56,312 nucleotides of DNA from Microcystis aeruginosa W13-11 (GCA_009995705.1 JAADBR010000037.1:1-56312); one strand, 5' to 3'. Shown: positions 1 to 10,383, counted from the first letter of the stretch. Translations and numbers: made by a program. The notes: generated by a model not told the origin, from the sequence alone.

Positions 1-51
1 TTTTTGTAACTTTTCTTTTTGTTCGGAATTCAAGTGATTAGGGGCTGGCAT
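1..51 (-). CDS. IS630-type transposase, N-terminal fragment cut by window edge
   Basis: Seventeen codons on the minus strand run off the left edge. The ATG is the complement of positions 49-51 and the peptide begins MPAPNHLNSEQKEKLQK. From memory this matches the N-terminus of an IS630-type helix-turn-helix transposase common in Microcystis. A TATAAT-like hexamer lies upstream on the same strand (complement of 84-89). Whether the rest of the element is intact cannot be seen. Confidence 0.45.
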   Translation of the reverse strand, partial: MPAPNHLNSEQKEKLQK

Positions 52-155
52 AGCTATTGATATTTGAATAGGTTACTGTTTCTATTATACGCTATTTAGA
101 TGCTGAACAGCTTACTCAAGTCACTTATCAGAGAGAGCCTTGGCTTTGTTGTGAT

Positions 156-617
156 GTGGCTAGAAAAGCACTTAGGCAAGGAATCGAAAAGGTTAGGGTG
201 AAATATCCTTTTGTGATTGATGCTTTTGTTCTATTACCTGATCATTTTCATTGTTTATGGACGTTACCAGATGATGATCAAGATTTTTCGGTAAGGTTAC
301 GATTAATCAAAACTTATGTCACAAAGCATTATGGGCAGGCATTGGGGGTTAATCGTGAAGTTTCTAGATCGCGGCAAAAACGAGCAGAAGGGAATCTTTG
401 GCAACGCCGATTTTGGGAGCATTTAATCCGTGATGAACAAGATTTTGCCACACATTGCGATTATATTCATGACAATCCAGTGCGGCATGGTTTCTGTGAA
501 AATCCTCAAGATTGGCAATATTCCAGTATCCATCGGTTTATCGCCCAAGGAATTTATCCTCAGGATTGGGGTAGTGGTGAACGTATAGCCAAGCCTGAAG
601 GTTTTTGGGATGATTAA
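156..617 (+). CDS. REP-associated tyrosine transposase (RAYT), N-terminally shortened
   Basis: This is a 153-residue Y1-type (IS200-like) transposase of the RAYT group. The sequence shows the HUH-type strand DHFHCLWTLP (histidines near residues 29-31) and the helix YIHDNPVRHG (about residues 102-111) that carries the catalytic tyrosine, followed by the typical QDWQYSS end. The frame stays open upstream to position 72 and encodes family-like residues (VTYQREPWL) just before the GTG at 156. However, there is no ATG there and the usual N-terminal GGTYFFT strand is unrecognisable, so the gene is probably truncated or starts at an unusual codon. RAYTs act on REP-type hairpins, and one palindromic repeat lies 128 bp downstream. 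The family call is firm; activity is doubtful. Confidence 0.8.
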   Translation: MARKALRQGIEKVRVKYPFVIDAFVLLPDHFHCLWTLPDDDQDFSVRLRLIKTYVTKHYGQALGVNREVSRSRQKRAEGNLWQRRFWEHLIRDEQDFATHCDYIHDNPVRHGFCENPQDWQYSSIHRFIAQGIYPQDWGSGERIAKPEGFWDD

Positions 618-744
618 GCAATATAAATGTATCAAATGTAGTGGATTGTTTCAGTTAAAATAGGGCGATAGATTTCGGCTTAAAGTCTTAGATTATAGAA
701 TTTATAGCATTTTTCTAATACACCAAATTAGCTGAAACAGTTCA

Positions 745-863
745 GTAGGGTGTGTTAGCGTCAGCGTAACGCACGAATTTTGAGCATTAGATAAGGTGCG
801 TTCACTTCGTTAACCCACCCTACAAGATCGGCGATCGCACTTGCATTAGGGAACGCACCCTAC
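745..863. repeat. palindromic intergenic repeat (GTAGGGTG...CACCCTAC type)
   Basis: The element begins GTAGGGTGTGTTAGCG and closes with the complementary CACCCTAC, giving a long imperfect hairpin. It is followed by AAGATCGGCGATCGCAC with a HIP1 octamer and then a second GGGAACGCACCCTAC end. Near-identical units occur at 1975-2209, and a related hairpin occurs at 40714-40792 and 45150-45222. The stop codon of the minus-strand gene at 860 lies inside it, so it may also act as that gene's 3' hairpin. Confidence 0.7.
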
Positions 864-1669
864 GGCTGCTGATGCCATTCTATAGCTTCTACAAGAAATG
901 CTGGTCTCACTGGTGTCGAACTTTCTCCGAAAATTGAGTGCATCTCTCCCTCTCGGTTAACAGCTATATAAGCAAGTGCTATACCTTCCTGTATAAGGTT
1001 CCATGAGTCCCAGCAGTAGACGATGAATGCAATCCTCTTAGTTGATTTGAGGAAGATTTGAGCTGCCTGGATGAGTTCTTTTTGAGTTAACAATCCCGAC
1101 AAGTTAACTTTGCAAAAAATCACACCATTCCCATCTTGTGGAAGCTGTGATCTTGTCTTCTTAAATTTATTTATAATCTGCTGCTCTGTTGTGAAGTCTA
1201 TTTGTTTAGCCTTAACCTCAACATTAAGAGAGTTATAAAGAAAGAATTCTTTTACCTCAATATCAAAGTCTGCCCCCTTGACACCGCTTTCAACTACAAG
1301 TCGGACTGATTTTGAACTTTTCAAGAACCAGTAAGCAGCTGTCAATTCATAATAAGTAGACTCAAAATTATTTGTATCTTTGTTTCGCAGAAACTCAGCA
1401 AATCCTTCTTGATCTTTTAAAGACCAAAGCATATGAGCAAGATGAATAATTCGGACATCACTTTTGTTTGCAAAAAAATCCTGTCTATGACCAAATGTCG
1501 TACATTCCTTAGCCCAAAAGTAACCTCCAAGAGTGTTTATTATTACTGATTGAGCCAAAGCAAGCTCTAAGCCTGAATATAAATCTATTCCAATTTTTCT
1601 TAAATCTTCAATCTGTTCATGAAAGATTTCTGGACACAAATTATGAATTCCAGGTGTTCTTGATTGCAT
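860..1669 (-). CDS. hypothetical protein with a PD-(D/E)XK nuclease-like core
   Basis: A 269-residue protein, not recognised as a named family. The middle has the order expected of a PD-(D/E)XK fold: a helix with a glutamate (FESTYYELTAA, about residues 103-113), a strand with an aspartate (GADFDIEV, about 132-139) and a strand NVEVKAK (about 148-154) that supplies the E-x-K pair. The rest is mixed helix and strand with no signal peptide or membrane segment. It stands alone between repeats, with no methylase or helicase beside it. It could be a solitary restriction-like nuclease or an inactive relative. The fold call is inferred from motif spacing only. Confidence 0.6.
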   Translation of the reverse strand: MQSRTPGIHNLCPEIFHEQIEDLRKIGIDLYSGLELALAQSVIINTLGGYFWAKECTTFGHRQDFFANKSDVRIIHLAHMLWSLKDQEGFAEFLRNKDTNNFESTYYELTAAYWFLKSSKSVRLVVESGVKGADFDIEVKEFFLYNSLNVEVKAKQIDFTTEQQIINKFKKTRSQLPQDGNGVIFCKVNLSGLLTQKELIQAAQIFLKSTKRIAFIVYCWDSWNLIQEGIALAYIAVNREGEMHSIFGESSTPVRPAFLVEAIEWHQQP

Positions 1670-1974
1670 AAGGACTGGTAGTGGTTGAGATCACTTGGCG
1701 ATGCACCTAACTTTAATCATACCGCTCTCTGCGGTTTAGCACCTTACCCGATCCTACTATACCACCCGCATCGGTGTAACACAGCAATTCTCATTTTGAT
1801 GCTAGAAGCAGATTTTAGCACCCCCACCAAAAATGTCATAACCCTCATAATGACTGAATAGCTGAAATTACACCCGTCCAACACTGATTGGCGAAACAGC
1901 CCCTAAATAAAACTTAATACTACACCGTGCGGTTTAATCACCTCAATTTGGGCATAATTACCGCAGTCAGTCCA
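1670..1974. other. intergenic stretch, nothing identified
   Basis: About 300 bp between the start of the PD-(D/E)XK-like gene and the first tandem hairpin repeat. It holds short AT-rich runs and no convincing coding frame, RNA or terminator. Any promoter for the minus-strand gene would lie at its left end. Confidence 0.4.
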
Positions 1975-2209
1975 GTAGGGTGTGTTAGCGTCAGCGTAAC
2001 GCACGAATTTTGAACATTAGATAAGGTGCGTTACATTTCATTAACGCACCCTACAAGATCTACAAGATCGGCGATCGCACTTAATCTTGACGATCGATAT
2101 GATGTAGGGTGTGTTAGCGTCAGCGTAACGCACGAATTTTGAACATTAGATAAGGTGCGTTACATTTCATTAACGCACCCTACAAGATCTACAAGATCGG
2201 CGATCGCAC
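1975..2209. repeat. two apparently identical 106-bp hairpin repeats in tandem
   Basis: Copies at 1975-2080 and 2104-2209 read the same by eye, and 23 bp separates them. Each begins GTAGGGTGTGTTAGCGTCAG, contains the inverse GCACCCTAC and ends AAGATCGGCGATCGCACT with a HIP1 site. They belong to the same family as 745-863. They lie about 100 bp before the copper ATPase start, so a role as upstream hairpins or a recent duplication are both possible. Confidence 0.75.
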
Positions 2210-2309
2210 TAAAATTTCATCTATCTGTAACCCTACACGCCAAAATAGTTTAAAAATCGGCCGAGAATTTCTAGGATAGAAGTAAAGACCATCCTTGCCT
2301 ACTTTTTCC

Positions 2310-4640
2310 ATGATCCTAGCCGCCGAAACTGGACTAAAAACCGCTACTCTAGACGTAAAAGGCATGAAATGCGCCGGCTGTGTGAGTGCCGTAGAAAGAC
2401 AACTCAGCCAAAATCAAGGGGTAAAATCGGCCCAAGTTAACCTAATCACGGAAATTGCCGTGATTGAATACCAACCAGATGCGATCGCACCAGAGCAGTT
2501 AGCCGCAAAATTAACCGCAATCGGATTCCCCACCCAACCGCGCAGCTCATCGACTCCCCTTTCTCAACAAAATCAACGTCGGCAAAACCAACAAAAAGAA
2601 CGGCAACAACAATTATACCGATTAGCGATCGCTTGTTGTTTACTGGTTTTTTCCCTGATTGGTCACTTACACCACATCGGGGGACCAGAAATCCCCATCT
2701 TTCAAAGTATTGCTTTTCACTGGATTTTAGCCACCCTAGCCATTTTATTCCCCGGCCGCGATATTTTCATCGATGGTTGGCGGGGATTACGGCATGGGAT
2801 GCCAAATATGAACACTCTCGTTAGTTTAGGCACAGGTAGCGCCTATATAGCCAGTTGTTTGGCTCTTATCTTCCCTAATCTCGGTCTAGAGTGCTTTTTT
2901 GATGAACCAGTCATGCTGTTAGGTTTTATTCTCCTCGGACGGACTCTAGAAGCGCATTCCCGTCATCGCGCAGCCGCAGACTTAGAAGCGCTTACTTCCC
3001 TACAACCGGCAGTGGCTCACCTGATTGGTAGTACAGATGACCGTGTGGGTGTGGCGATTCCGGTGGAACAGCTGCGCGTCGGGGAATGGGTGCGCGTCTT
3101 ACCCGGGGAAAAAATTCCCGTGGATGGGGAGATTATTCAGGGAAGAACCACGGTAGATGAAGCTTTGTTAACGGGGGAATCGCTGCCGGTGGTTAAGGAA
3201 ATGGGAGATTTAGTCATTGCTGGCAGTTTCAATCTCTCTGGTGCGATCGCTGTGCAAACTCGTCAGGTGGGAACCGATACCACCCTAGCTAAGATTATCG
3301 CCGCCGTGGAATCAGCCCAAACTCGCAAGGCCCCAGTACAGAAGATAGCGGACCGGATAGCGGGTTATTTTGCCTACGGAGTCATGATAATTGCCCTAAT
3401 TGTGCTGCTCTTTTGGTATTTTTGGGGAACTAGGCTCTTTCCAGAGGTGTTAGGATCAACCACAGGACACCACGAGCTGATTCAATCCACTTCTCCCCTA
3501 CTTTTGTCCCTAAAATTAGCGATTTCTGTGCTTGTGGTCGCTTGTCCCTGCGCTCTTGGTTTAGCCACACCGACGGCCCTACTGGTGGGAACCAGTTTAG
3601 CAGCCGAACGAGGCATTTTAATTAAAGGGGGCGATGTTTTGGAAACCGTCTCGCGACTGCAAACGGTGGTTTTTGACAAAACGGGAACCCTTAGCCAAGG
3701 TCATCCGGAAATTACCGATTGTTTGAGTTTTTCTGAGCTTAATCCTCTGGAAATTCAAGAATTAGCGGCAGTAGTGGAGAGTGGCACTAATCATCCTCTC
3801 GCTCAGGCGATTTTAGACGCAGTTACTCCTCCTACTAACCTGACGGGGGAAGATTTTCAAACTGTGGCCGGATTGGGAGTTTCGGCAAGGGTGCAGGGGT
3901 CGAAAATCGTCCTAGGAAATCGGCAATGGTTAGCCCAGAACGGCATTAAAATTGATGAAACTATCCGGGGCATTCAAGAGATTTTACAAGCGGGTAAAAC
4001 GGTGATTTATCTGGGTAGGGAAGAACAATTACTCGGCGCGATCGCTTTTCAGGATCAATTGCGTCCTGATGCTCAAACAACCGTGAATCAGTTGCAAAAA
4101 CTCGGTTTAGAGGTGATTTTACTCAGTGGCGATCGCCAAGAAGTGGTGACAGCGATCGCTAATAGTTTGGGTATCAGTCAATTTTATGCCCAAGTTGCTC
4201 CCACCGAAAAATCCGCCTTAATTGCCGACCTACAGACAAAAGAGGGCAAAATCGTCGCTATGGTCGGGGATGGTATCAATGACGCTCCCGCCCTAGGACA
4301 GGCTAACATCGGTATTGCTCTGGCTGGTGGCACGGAAGTGGCCATGGAAACGGCTGGGATCGTTTTAATTAGCGATCGCCTAGAGGATGTGGTACAATCT
4401 CTGCATTTAAGTCTGGCCACAGGGCAAAAAATCCGACAAAATCTTTTTTGGGCTTTGGGTTACAATACCTTTGCTATTCCCATTGCTGGTGGCTTATTAC
4501 TGCCCCATTGGGGTCTAGCTTTCAGTCCGGCCCTAGCAGCAGCTTTGATGGCTTTTAGTTCGGTTATGGTAGTGAGTAATTCCCTGCTTTTACGTCGTCA
4601 ATTTCCCCCGCTCAAATCGACAAAGGAAGGCAAAAACTAA
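2310..4640 (+). CDS. ctaA: copper-transporting P1B-type ATPase (CtaA-like)
   Basis: A 776-residue heavy-metal P-type ATPase that moves Cu(+) across a membrane using ATP. In order it has an N-terminal metal-binding domain with MKCAGC (Cys21-x-x-Cys24), paired membrane helices, the actuator motif LTGES, the membrane copper site CPC (about residues 412-414), the phosphorylation motif DKTGT (Asp456) and the hinge GDGINDAP. The ATG at 2310 is preferred; the frame extends to a TTG at 2295. Cyanobacteria carry two such pumps, CtaA and PacS, which pass copper to plastocyanin and cytochrome oxidase. The MKCAGC start and overall look favour CtaA, but this is a judgement from memory. No neighbouring copper chaperone is seen. 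Confidence 0.9.
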   Translation: MILAAETGLKTATLDVKGMKCAGCVSAVERQLSQNQGVKSAQVNLITEIAVIEYQPDAIAPEQLAAKLTAIGFPTQPRSSSTPLSQQNQRRQNQQKERQQQLYRLAIACCLLVFSLIGHLHHIGGPEIPIFQSIAFHWILATLAILFPGRDIFIDGWRGLRHGMPNMNTLVSLGTGSAYIASCLALIFPNLGLECFFDEPVMLLGFILLGRTLEAHSRHRAAADLEALTSLQPAVAHLIGSTDDRVGVAIPVEQLRVGEWVRVLPGEKIPVDGEIIQGRTTVDEALLTGESLPVVKEMGDLVIAGSFNLSGAIAVQTRQVGTDTTLAKIIAAVESAQTRKAPVQKIADRIAGYFAYGVMIIALIVLLFWYFWGTRLFPEVLGSTTGHHELIQSTSPLLLSLKLAISVLVVACPCALGLATPTALLVGTSLAAERGILIKGGDVLETVSRLQTVVFDKTGTLSQGHPEITDCLSFSELNPLEIQELAAVVESGTNHPLAQAILDAVTPPTNLTGEDFQTVAGLGVSARVQGSKIVLGNRQWLAQNGIKIDETIRGIQEILQAGKTVIYLGREEQLLGAIAFQDQLRPDAQTTVNQLQKLGLEVILLSGDRQEVVTAIANSLGISQFYAQVAPTEKSALIADLQTKEGKIVAMVGDGINDAPALGQANIGIALAGGTEVAMETAGIVLISDRLEDVVQSLHLSLATGQKIRQNLFWALGYNTFAIPIAGGLLLPHWGLAFSPALAAALMAFSSVMVVSNSLLLRRQFPPLKSTKEGKN

Positions 4641-4689
4641 AGCGATTATCGACTTTTTCTCGATCAATCTATCAAGCACCAAAAAGAGC

Positions 4690-4897
4690 GGCTCTCTTAT
4701 ACTAAATCCGTTGAGTATAGGATACATATCAGGACAGGCAAAAGCCAAGAGGCAAAAGGCAAAAGAGGGAATAGATAATCAGTTTTTAATAACCAGATTT
4801 AGTATTACTTACTTCTTTGTGTGATCAGTTTCACTGATACAGGAGCGATCAATCTCTGTGTTTTCTGTGTCTTTGTGGTTCGTTACCCAAGAGAGCC
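4690..4897. mobile_element. MITE-like element interrupted by a second small element
   Basis: The outer unit starts GGCTCTCTTA and ends CCCAAGAGAGCC. It matches the family seen intact at 8642-8785 (inverted) and 13440-13574, with a deletion near its right end. At about 4700-4806 it is split by an inner unit with inverted ends TACTAAATC and GATTTAGTA. A TTA triplet flanks the inner unit on both sides, as expected for a short target duplication, because the intact copy reads CTCTTATTCTTTG across the site. Inner boundaries are accurate to about 1-2 bp. Confidence 0.6.
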
Positions 4898-4952
4898 AAG
4901 ATGGTATTTCGTCCCTGTCTTTGTCAGTTGACGGAGACAGGGACAAATCGGG

Positions 4953-5294
4953 TTAAGCGGTAATTCTGGTCAGGGATTGACCTTGATAATTTTTGGTAAT
5001 AATCTGGTGAATAGATTCAAAAAATCGCCGACAACGATTATTAATTCTCAGAGGCAATTCATGATTTTTTACCAATAAATCGATCTGAAGTTCCGAGCTA
5101 GTGGGAGAATGGATAAACAATTCCACTTTCACTAACTGGGGAAAGAAAGCATCGTTAGGAACTTCCGATAAAAGCAAGACATCGGTCCGGCGCTTGATGA
5201 TTTCAAATTCACCCAAACTTAATATATCATCGTATAAAAACCCGGTCTGATGAGGAGAAATCCCGACAAAATAGGAACAGCAATAGCGAGCCAT
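4953..5294 (-). CDS. conserved hypothetical protein
   Basis: A 113-residue cytosolic protein, not recognised beyond a likely cyanobacterial conserved family. It has alternating strands and helices with no signal peptide or membrane helix. The middle holds the run EFEIIKRRTDVLLLSEVPND and the C-terminal third is basic (NNRCRRFFESIH). Its ATG lies only 12 bp from the holB start on the other strand, so promoter and ribosome-site sequences of the divergent pair must overlap each other's coding regions. Probably a real gene, because the frame is clean and fits the divergent arrangement. Confidence 0.65.
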   Translation of the reverse strand: MARYCCSYFVGISPHQTGFLYDDILSLGEFEIIKRRTDVLLLSEVPNDAFFPQLVKVELFIHSPTSSELQIDLLVKNHELPLRINNRCRRFFESIHQIITKNYQGQSLTRITA

Positions 5295-5306
5295 GGCAGG
5301 GAAAAG

Positions 5307-6272
5307 ATGATAAATTGGTCAAGGTTAATCGGTCAAAATCAGGCCATTGAACTACTACAAAGAGCGCTTGAAGTCAATTCGATCGCTCCCGCTTACTTAT
5401 TCGCCGGCGCTAAGGGGATTGGACGCAATCTAGCAGCAAAATGTTTCTGTCAAGACTTGTTAACTAGAGATCGATCTCCAGAAACAAGGGAATTAATCCT
5501 GAAACGCTTTCTCGGTGGCAATCATCCCGATTTACTCTGGATTGAACCCACTTATCAACACCAAGGCAAACTGCTCACCGCAAAAGAAGCACAGGAAAGC
5601 AATCTCAAGCGTAAAGCTCCCCCGCAAATCCGCATCGAACAAATTCGCGAGATTACTAACTTTTTAAGTCGTCCTCCCCTGGAATCGGCCCGCTCTGTGG
5701 TGGTGATCGAGGAAGCAGACACCATGACGGAATCGGCGGCAAATGCGCTCTTAAAAACGCTTGAGGAACCGGGAAAAGCCACTTTAATCCTGATTGCTCC
5801 CAGTCCCTCCTCTTTACTACCTACTCTCGTTTCTCGCTGTCAACATATCCCTTTTCAGCGTCTTTCGGAAGAAAATCTCGCTCAAGTCCTGCGCTCTAAC
5901 GGACACACTCGCGTTCTCAATTATCCGGCAATTCTCGGTTTAGCCCAAGGTAGCCCGGGAGAAGCGATCGCAGCTTTAGAGTTTCTCGACAATCTCCCCC
6001 AAGATTTACCGCGATCTTTGGGCAAGTTTCCCCTAAAACTTTCCCAAGCACTGGAATTAGCCAAAATTATCGCTCAAACTCTTGACACGGAAACCCAATT
6101 ATGGTATGTGAGTTATCTTCAATATGAGGATTGGCAACGAAGACGAGAGCGATCGATTTTAGAAATCTTGGAAAAAACCCGCCGGCAGCTGTTAGCCTAC
6201 GTTCAACCCCGATTAGTCTGGGAATGTACTTTCTTGGCATTGGCCAAACTGTCCACCGCCCAAAAGTCTTAA
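5307..6272 (+). CDS. holB: DNA polymerase III delta' subunit
   Basis: A 321-residue AAA+ protein of the clamp-loader delta' family, which helps load the sliding clamp at replication forks. The start MINWSRLIGQNQAIELLQRA is typical. The Walker A site is degenerate (GAKGIGRN, the lysine replaced), as in other delta' subunits that do not hydrolyse ATP. Walker B-like VVVIEEAD, NALLKTLEEP and the SRC motif (LVSRCQHIPF) follow. The ATG at 5307 is chosen over upstream in-frame starts because homology begins there. The cysteine cluster seen in many bacterial homologues is not evident. Confidence 0.9.
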   Translation: MINWSRLIGQNQAIELLQRALEVNSIAPAYLFAGAKGIGRNLAAKCFCQDLLTRDRSPETRELILKRFLGGNHPDLLWIEPTYQHQGKLLTAKEAQESNLKRKAPPQIRIEQIREITNFLSRPPLESARSVVVIEEADTMTESAANALLKTLEEPGKATLILIAPSPSSLLPTLVSRCQHIPFQRLSEENLAQVLRSNGHTRVLNYPAILGLAQGSPGEAIAALEFLDNLPQDLPRSLGKFPLKLSQALELAKIIAQTLDTETQLWYVSYLQYEDWQRRRERSILEILEKTRRQLLAYVQPRLVWECTFLALAKLSTAQKS

Positions 6273-6309
6273 AATCGTTATATTTGTTGATCGGGTGGGG
6301 AGAAAGACC

Positions 6310-6525
6310 ATGAAACTCAAATCCTTAGTTTTGCTGATGCTGTTGACCTTGACTACGGTTTTAGCTGCTTGTCAGGGAGGAAAACAAGCCGAGGAACCGA
6401 AAAACGTCCCTACAACGGTGGAATCGCCGCAAAAAGACGAAGATAGCGATAAAGACGGAAAAAATCGGCAAAAAGACGATGATAATGACCAGAATAAAGA
6501 CGATGACGATGATGATGATGACTAA
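6310..6525 (+). CDS. small acidic lipoprotein with poly-aspartate tail
   Basis: A 71-residue predicted lipoprotein. A lysine-containing start and hydrophobic helix (KLKSLVLLMLLTLTTVLAAC) end in a clear lipobox LAAC, so the mature protein would begin at that cysteine and be anchored by lipid. The mature part is low-complexity, rich in Lys, Glu and Asp, and ends in eight aspartates. No enzyme motif is present. The ATG at 6310 is preferred to an upstream GTG because it gives a compact signal peptide. A role in cation or surface binding is only a guess from composition. Confidence 0.7.
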   Translation: MKLKSLVLLMLLTLTTVLAACQGGKQAEEPKNVPTTVESPQKDEDSDKDGKNRQKDDDNDQNKDDDDDDDD

Positions 6526-6535
6526 ATCCCTAGCA

Positions 6536-6568
6536 TAAAAAAATCGGGTGAGTCTTAACCCACCCGAT
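6536..6568 (-). terminator. Rho-independent terminator of ftsH
   Basis: Read on the minus strand, an 8-bp stem ATCGGGTG/CACCCGAT (6568-6561 with 6550-6543) is followed by seven or more Ts. It lies just after the ftsH stop and also close to the end of the convergent lipoprotein gene. Confidence 0.85.
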
Positions 6569-6589
6569 CGCCTATGGATTGAAATCAAC

Positions 6590-8476
<1,887 letters not shown>

Positions 8477-8641
8477 GTTTGTTTAGTGGTTCTAGGATAA
8501 AGATTTTTGCTTAACTCATTTAGCCGTTTTTGTCAAGGATTTTACGTTATTTTTTCGAGATTAATCCCCGCAGCCAATTAAATCTTAACTAAATGTAACG
8601 TAATTCTCATAATTCTGACAAGAATGGTGACGAGAGATTTT

Positions 8642-8785
8642 GGCTCTCTTGGGTTTGGTGGGTAAAATGTATTCTAAGATACATTCCTCCTAGCGGGGGG
8701 GAAACGAACCACAAAGACACAAAGGACACGAAGATTGATCGCCTCTATATTAAGTTAAACTGATCACACAGAACCTAGAAGAGCC
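8642..8785. mobile_element. MITE-like element, intact copy
   Basis: This 144-bp unit has imperfect inverted ends GGCTCTCTTGGGTT and AACCTAGAAGAGCC. Its interior carries GTGGGTAAAATGTATTCTAA and GGTTCGTTTC-type sequence shared with the copies at 4690, 13440 and 30869. No coding capacity. It sits upstream of the start of ftsH. Confidence 0.7.
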
Positions 8786-9114
8786 AGATTTTTTTAGTTC
8801 ATTTGTTCTAGCAAGAGTCCCATGGTTTCTGGGATCAGCTGTACTGAATTTAAACTGCCTAAAAGTAAGTAGGGAGGCACAATTATTTGTAGGATGGGTT
8901 ACGCTACCGCTAACCCATCCTGAAAACTCAAATCCGATCCCTAATAGCTGTATCCCGTCTCCTGTCTCGGAGTCTCGGAGTCTCGACTAGGAAATTAATT
9001 TTGCACGACTACTTATCTCAACAAAATTTTTACCCTGATTTGACCCTTATTCACGAGCCAACATGAGCTAAATTTGCTGTGGATAGAAATTACTGTTGAT
9101 GAGGAGAGTGTTTA
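8786..9114. other. intergenic with a small palindrome
   Basis: A near-perfect hairpin AGGATGGGTTA/TAACCCATCCT lies at 8891-8921. The rest shows no coding frame. The methylase ribosome site GAGGAG is at about 9101-9106. Confidence 0.5.
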
Positions 9115-10047
9115 GTGAAGTTAACGCCGCTTGTGCCACCGATTAAGTGTCAAGGAATTAAAACTAAGTTGGTAAAAGATGTTAAAAATATTGTGTCTGA
9201 TCTTAGCTTTGGGCGTTGGATAGAACCCTTTTCTGGCTCGGGAGTGGTGGCTTTTAATATTAATCCCAAAAAGGCTTTACTCGCGGACACAAATACTCAT
9301 ATTATCCAGTTTTATAATAATCTAAAAAATCAAGTTATTACCAGTAAAACTGTTAAGCTTTTTTTGCAAGAAAATGGTCAAGTTCTTAAGGAGCAGGGAG
9401 AAAGTTATTATTATCAGGTACGAGAAAGATTTAATCAAGCTCCTAATTCTCTAGATTTTTTATTTCTCAATCGCTCCTGTTTTAATGGGGTGATGAGATT
9501 CAATCGTAAGGGACAGTTTAACGTACCTTACTGTCATAAATCAGAACGATTTTCCCAAGCATATATTACCAAAATAGTCAATCAGGTTATTGCCATAGAA
9601 AATATTCTGATTAAAAATGATTATACTTTTCAAGTTGCGGACTTTCGAGAGACTTTATCTGATTGGCAAAAAACAGACTTGCTCTATCTCGATCCTCCTT
9701 ATTTAGGGAGACACGTCGATTACTTTAACTCTTGGTCTCAAGAGGATGAAGATTGTCTGGTGACTATTTTAAAGGATATTTCTTGTCGGTTTATTTTGTC
9801 CACTTGGCACAGTAATCAGTTTAGAAGCAATCCTTTAATTAAAAAAAATTGGAGTGCTGATCAGTTTTATATCTATACTAAACAGCATTTTTATCATGTT
9901 GGTTCTACAGAAAAATTACGTCATCCGATCACAGAAGCGATCATTACTAACTTTAACATTCCCTTGTTGCCAGAGCGAGGAACTGATTTGCAACAACTGT
10001 CATTATTCCCATCGACAGCAGAAAATGAGGGAGTGAGAACAGTCTAG
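9115..10047 (+). CDS. D12-class DNA adenine-N6 methyltransferase
   Basis: A 310-residue DNA methyltransferase of the Dam/M.DpnII type, which transfers a methyl group from S-adenosylmethionine to adenine N6. The sequence shows the SAM-binding motif FSGSG (about residues 39-43), the family signature NRSCFNGVMRFN with GQFNVP (about 123-144) and the catalytic DPPY (about 193-196). It starts at GTG with GAGGAG 8 bp upstream. No restriction endonuclease gene is adjacent, so it looks like an orphan methylase. The recognition site cannot be read from the sequence, though GATC is common in this family. The coding sequence is AT-richer than neighbouring housekeeping genes. Confidence 0.92.
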   Translation: MKLTPLVPPIKCQGIKTKLVKDVKNIVSDLSFGRWIEPFSGSGVVAFNINPKKALLADTNTHIIQFYNNLKNQVITSKTVKLFLQENGQVLKEQGESYYYQVRERFNQAPNSLDFLFLNRSCFNGVMRFNRKGQFNVPYCHKSERFSQAYITKIVNQVIAIENILIKNDYTFQVADFRETLSDWQKTDLLYLDPPYLGRHVDYFNSWSQEDEDCLVTILKDISCRFILSTWHSNQFRSNPLIKKNWSADQFYIYTKQHFYHVGSTEKLRHPITEAIITNFNIPLLPERGTDLQQLSLFPSTAENEGVRTV

Positions 10048-10083
10048 AAGATGCCTAGTTGCTAATTCTCACTCCTTACTATT

Positions 10084-10383
10084 TTATCCTTGGCTTTGGC
10101 GCAGATGTTCGTTAATTTGGCGTTTACGCTTGTCTTTAGGAGCAGTGCTAGTAATTTCGCCAAAATCTTGACTACTCATGGAAAGATGGGACATTATCTT
10201 TCTTTTCCGCTCTTTAGCAGTTAATTTTGGCGAAGGAGTCACTGGAGGCGGCACTGCCACGGGTTCCGCTGCCACCGGGGGAGTTTCCACAACTAGCAGC
10301 GGTTTTTTGGGAATATAGTCAGCACCACTGGTACTTCTGGAGAGATGATCGAGAATGCGCCGTTTGCGATCGTCAGTAGCCAT
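10084..10383 (-). CDS. hypothetical protein with three RKRxI-x2-HL motifs
   Basis: About 99 residues, starting at the ATG at 10383 (a GTG at 10425 is possible but adds unlike sequence). The same short helical motif occurs three times: DRKRRILDHLSRS near the start, ERKRKIMSHLSMS in the middle and DKRKRQINEHLRQS at the end. The copies are joined by proline- and valine-rich or serine-rich linkers. No enzyme domain, signal peptide or membrane helix is visible. The layout suggests a multivalent scaffold in which one short motif docks on a repeated partner. I do not recognise the family and the partner is unknown. Confidence 0.65.
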   Translation of the reverse strand: MATDDRKRRILDHLSRSTSGADYIPKKPLLVVETPPVAAEPVAVPPPVTPSPKLTAKERKRKIMSHLSMSSQDFGEITSTAPKDKRKRQINEHLRQSQG

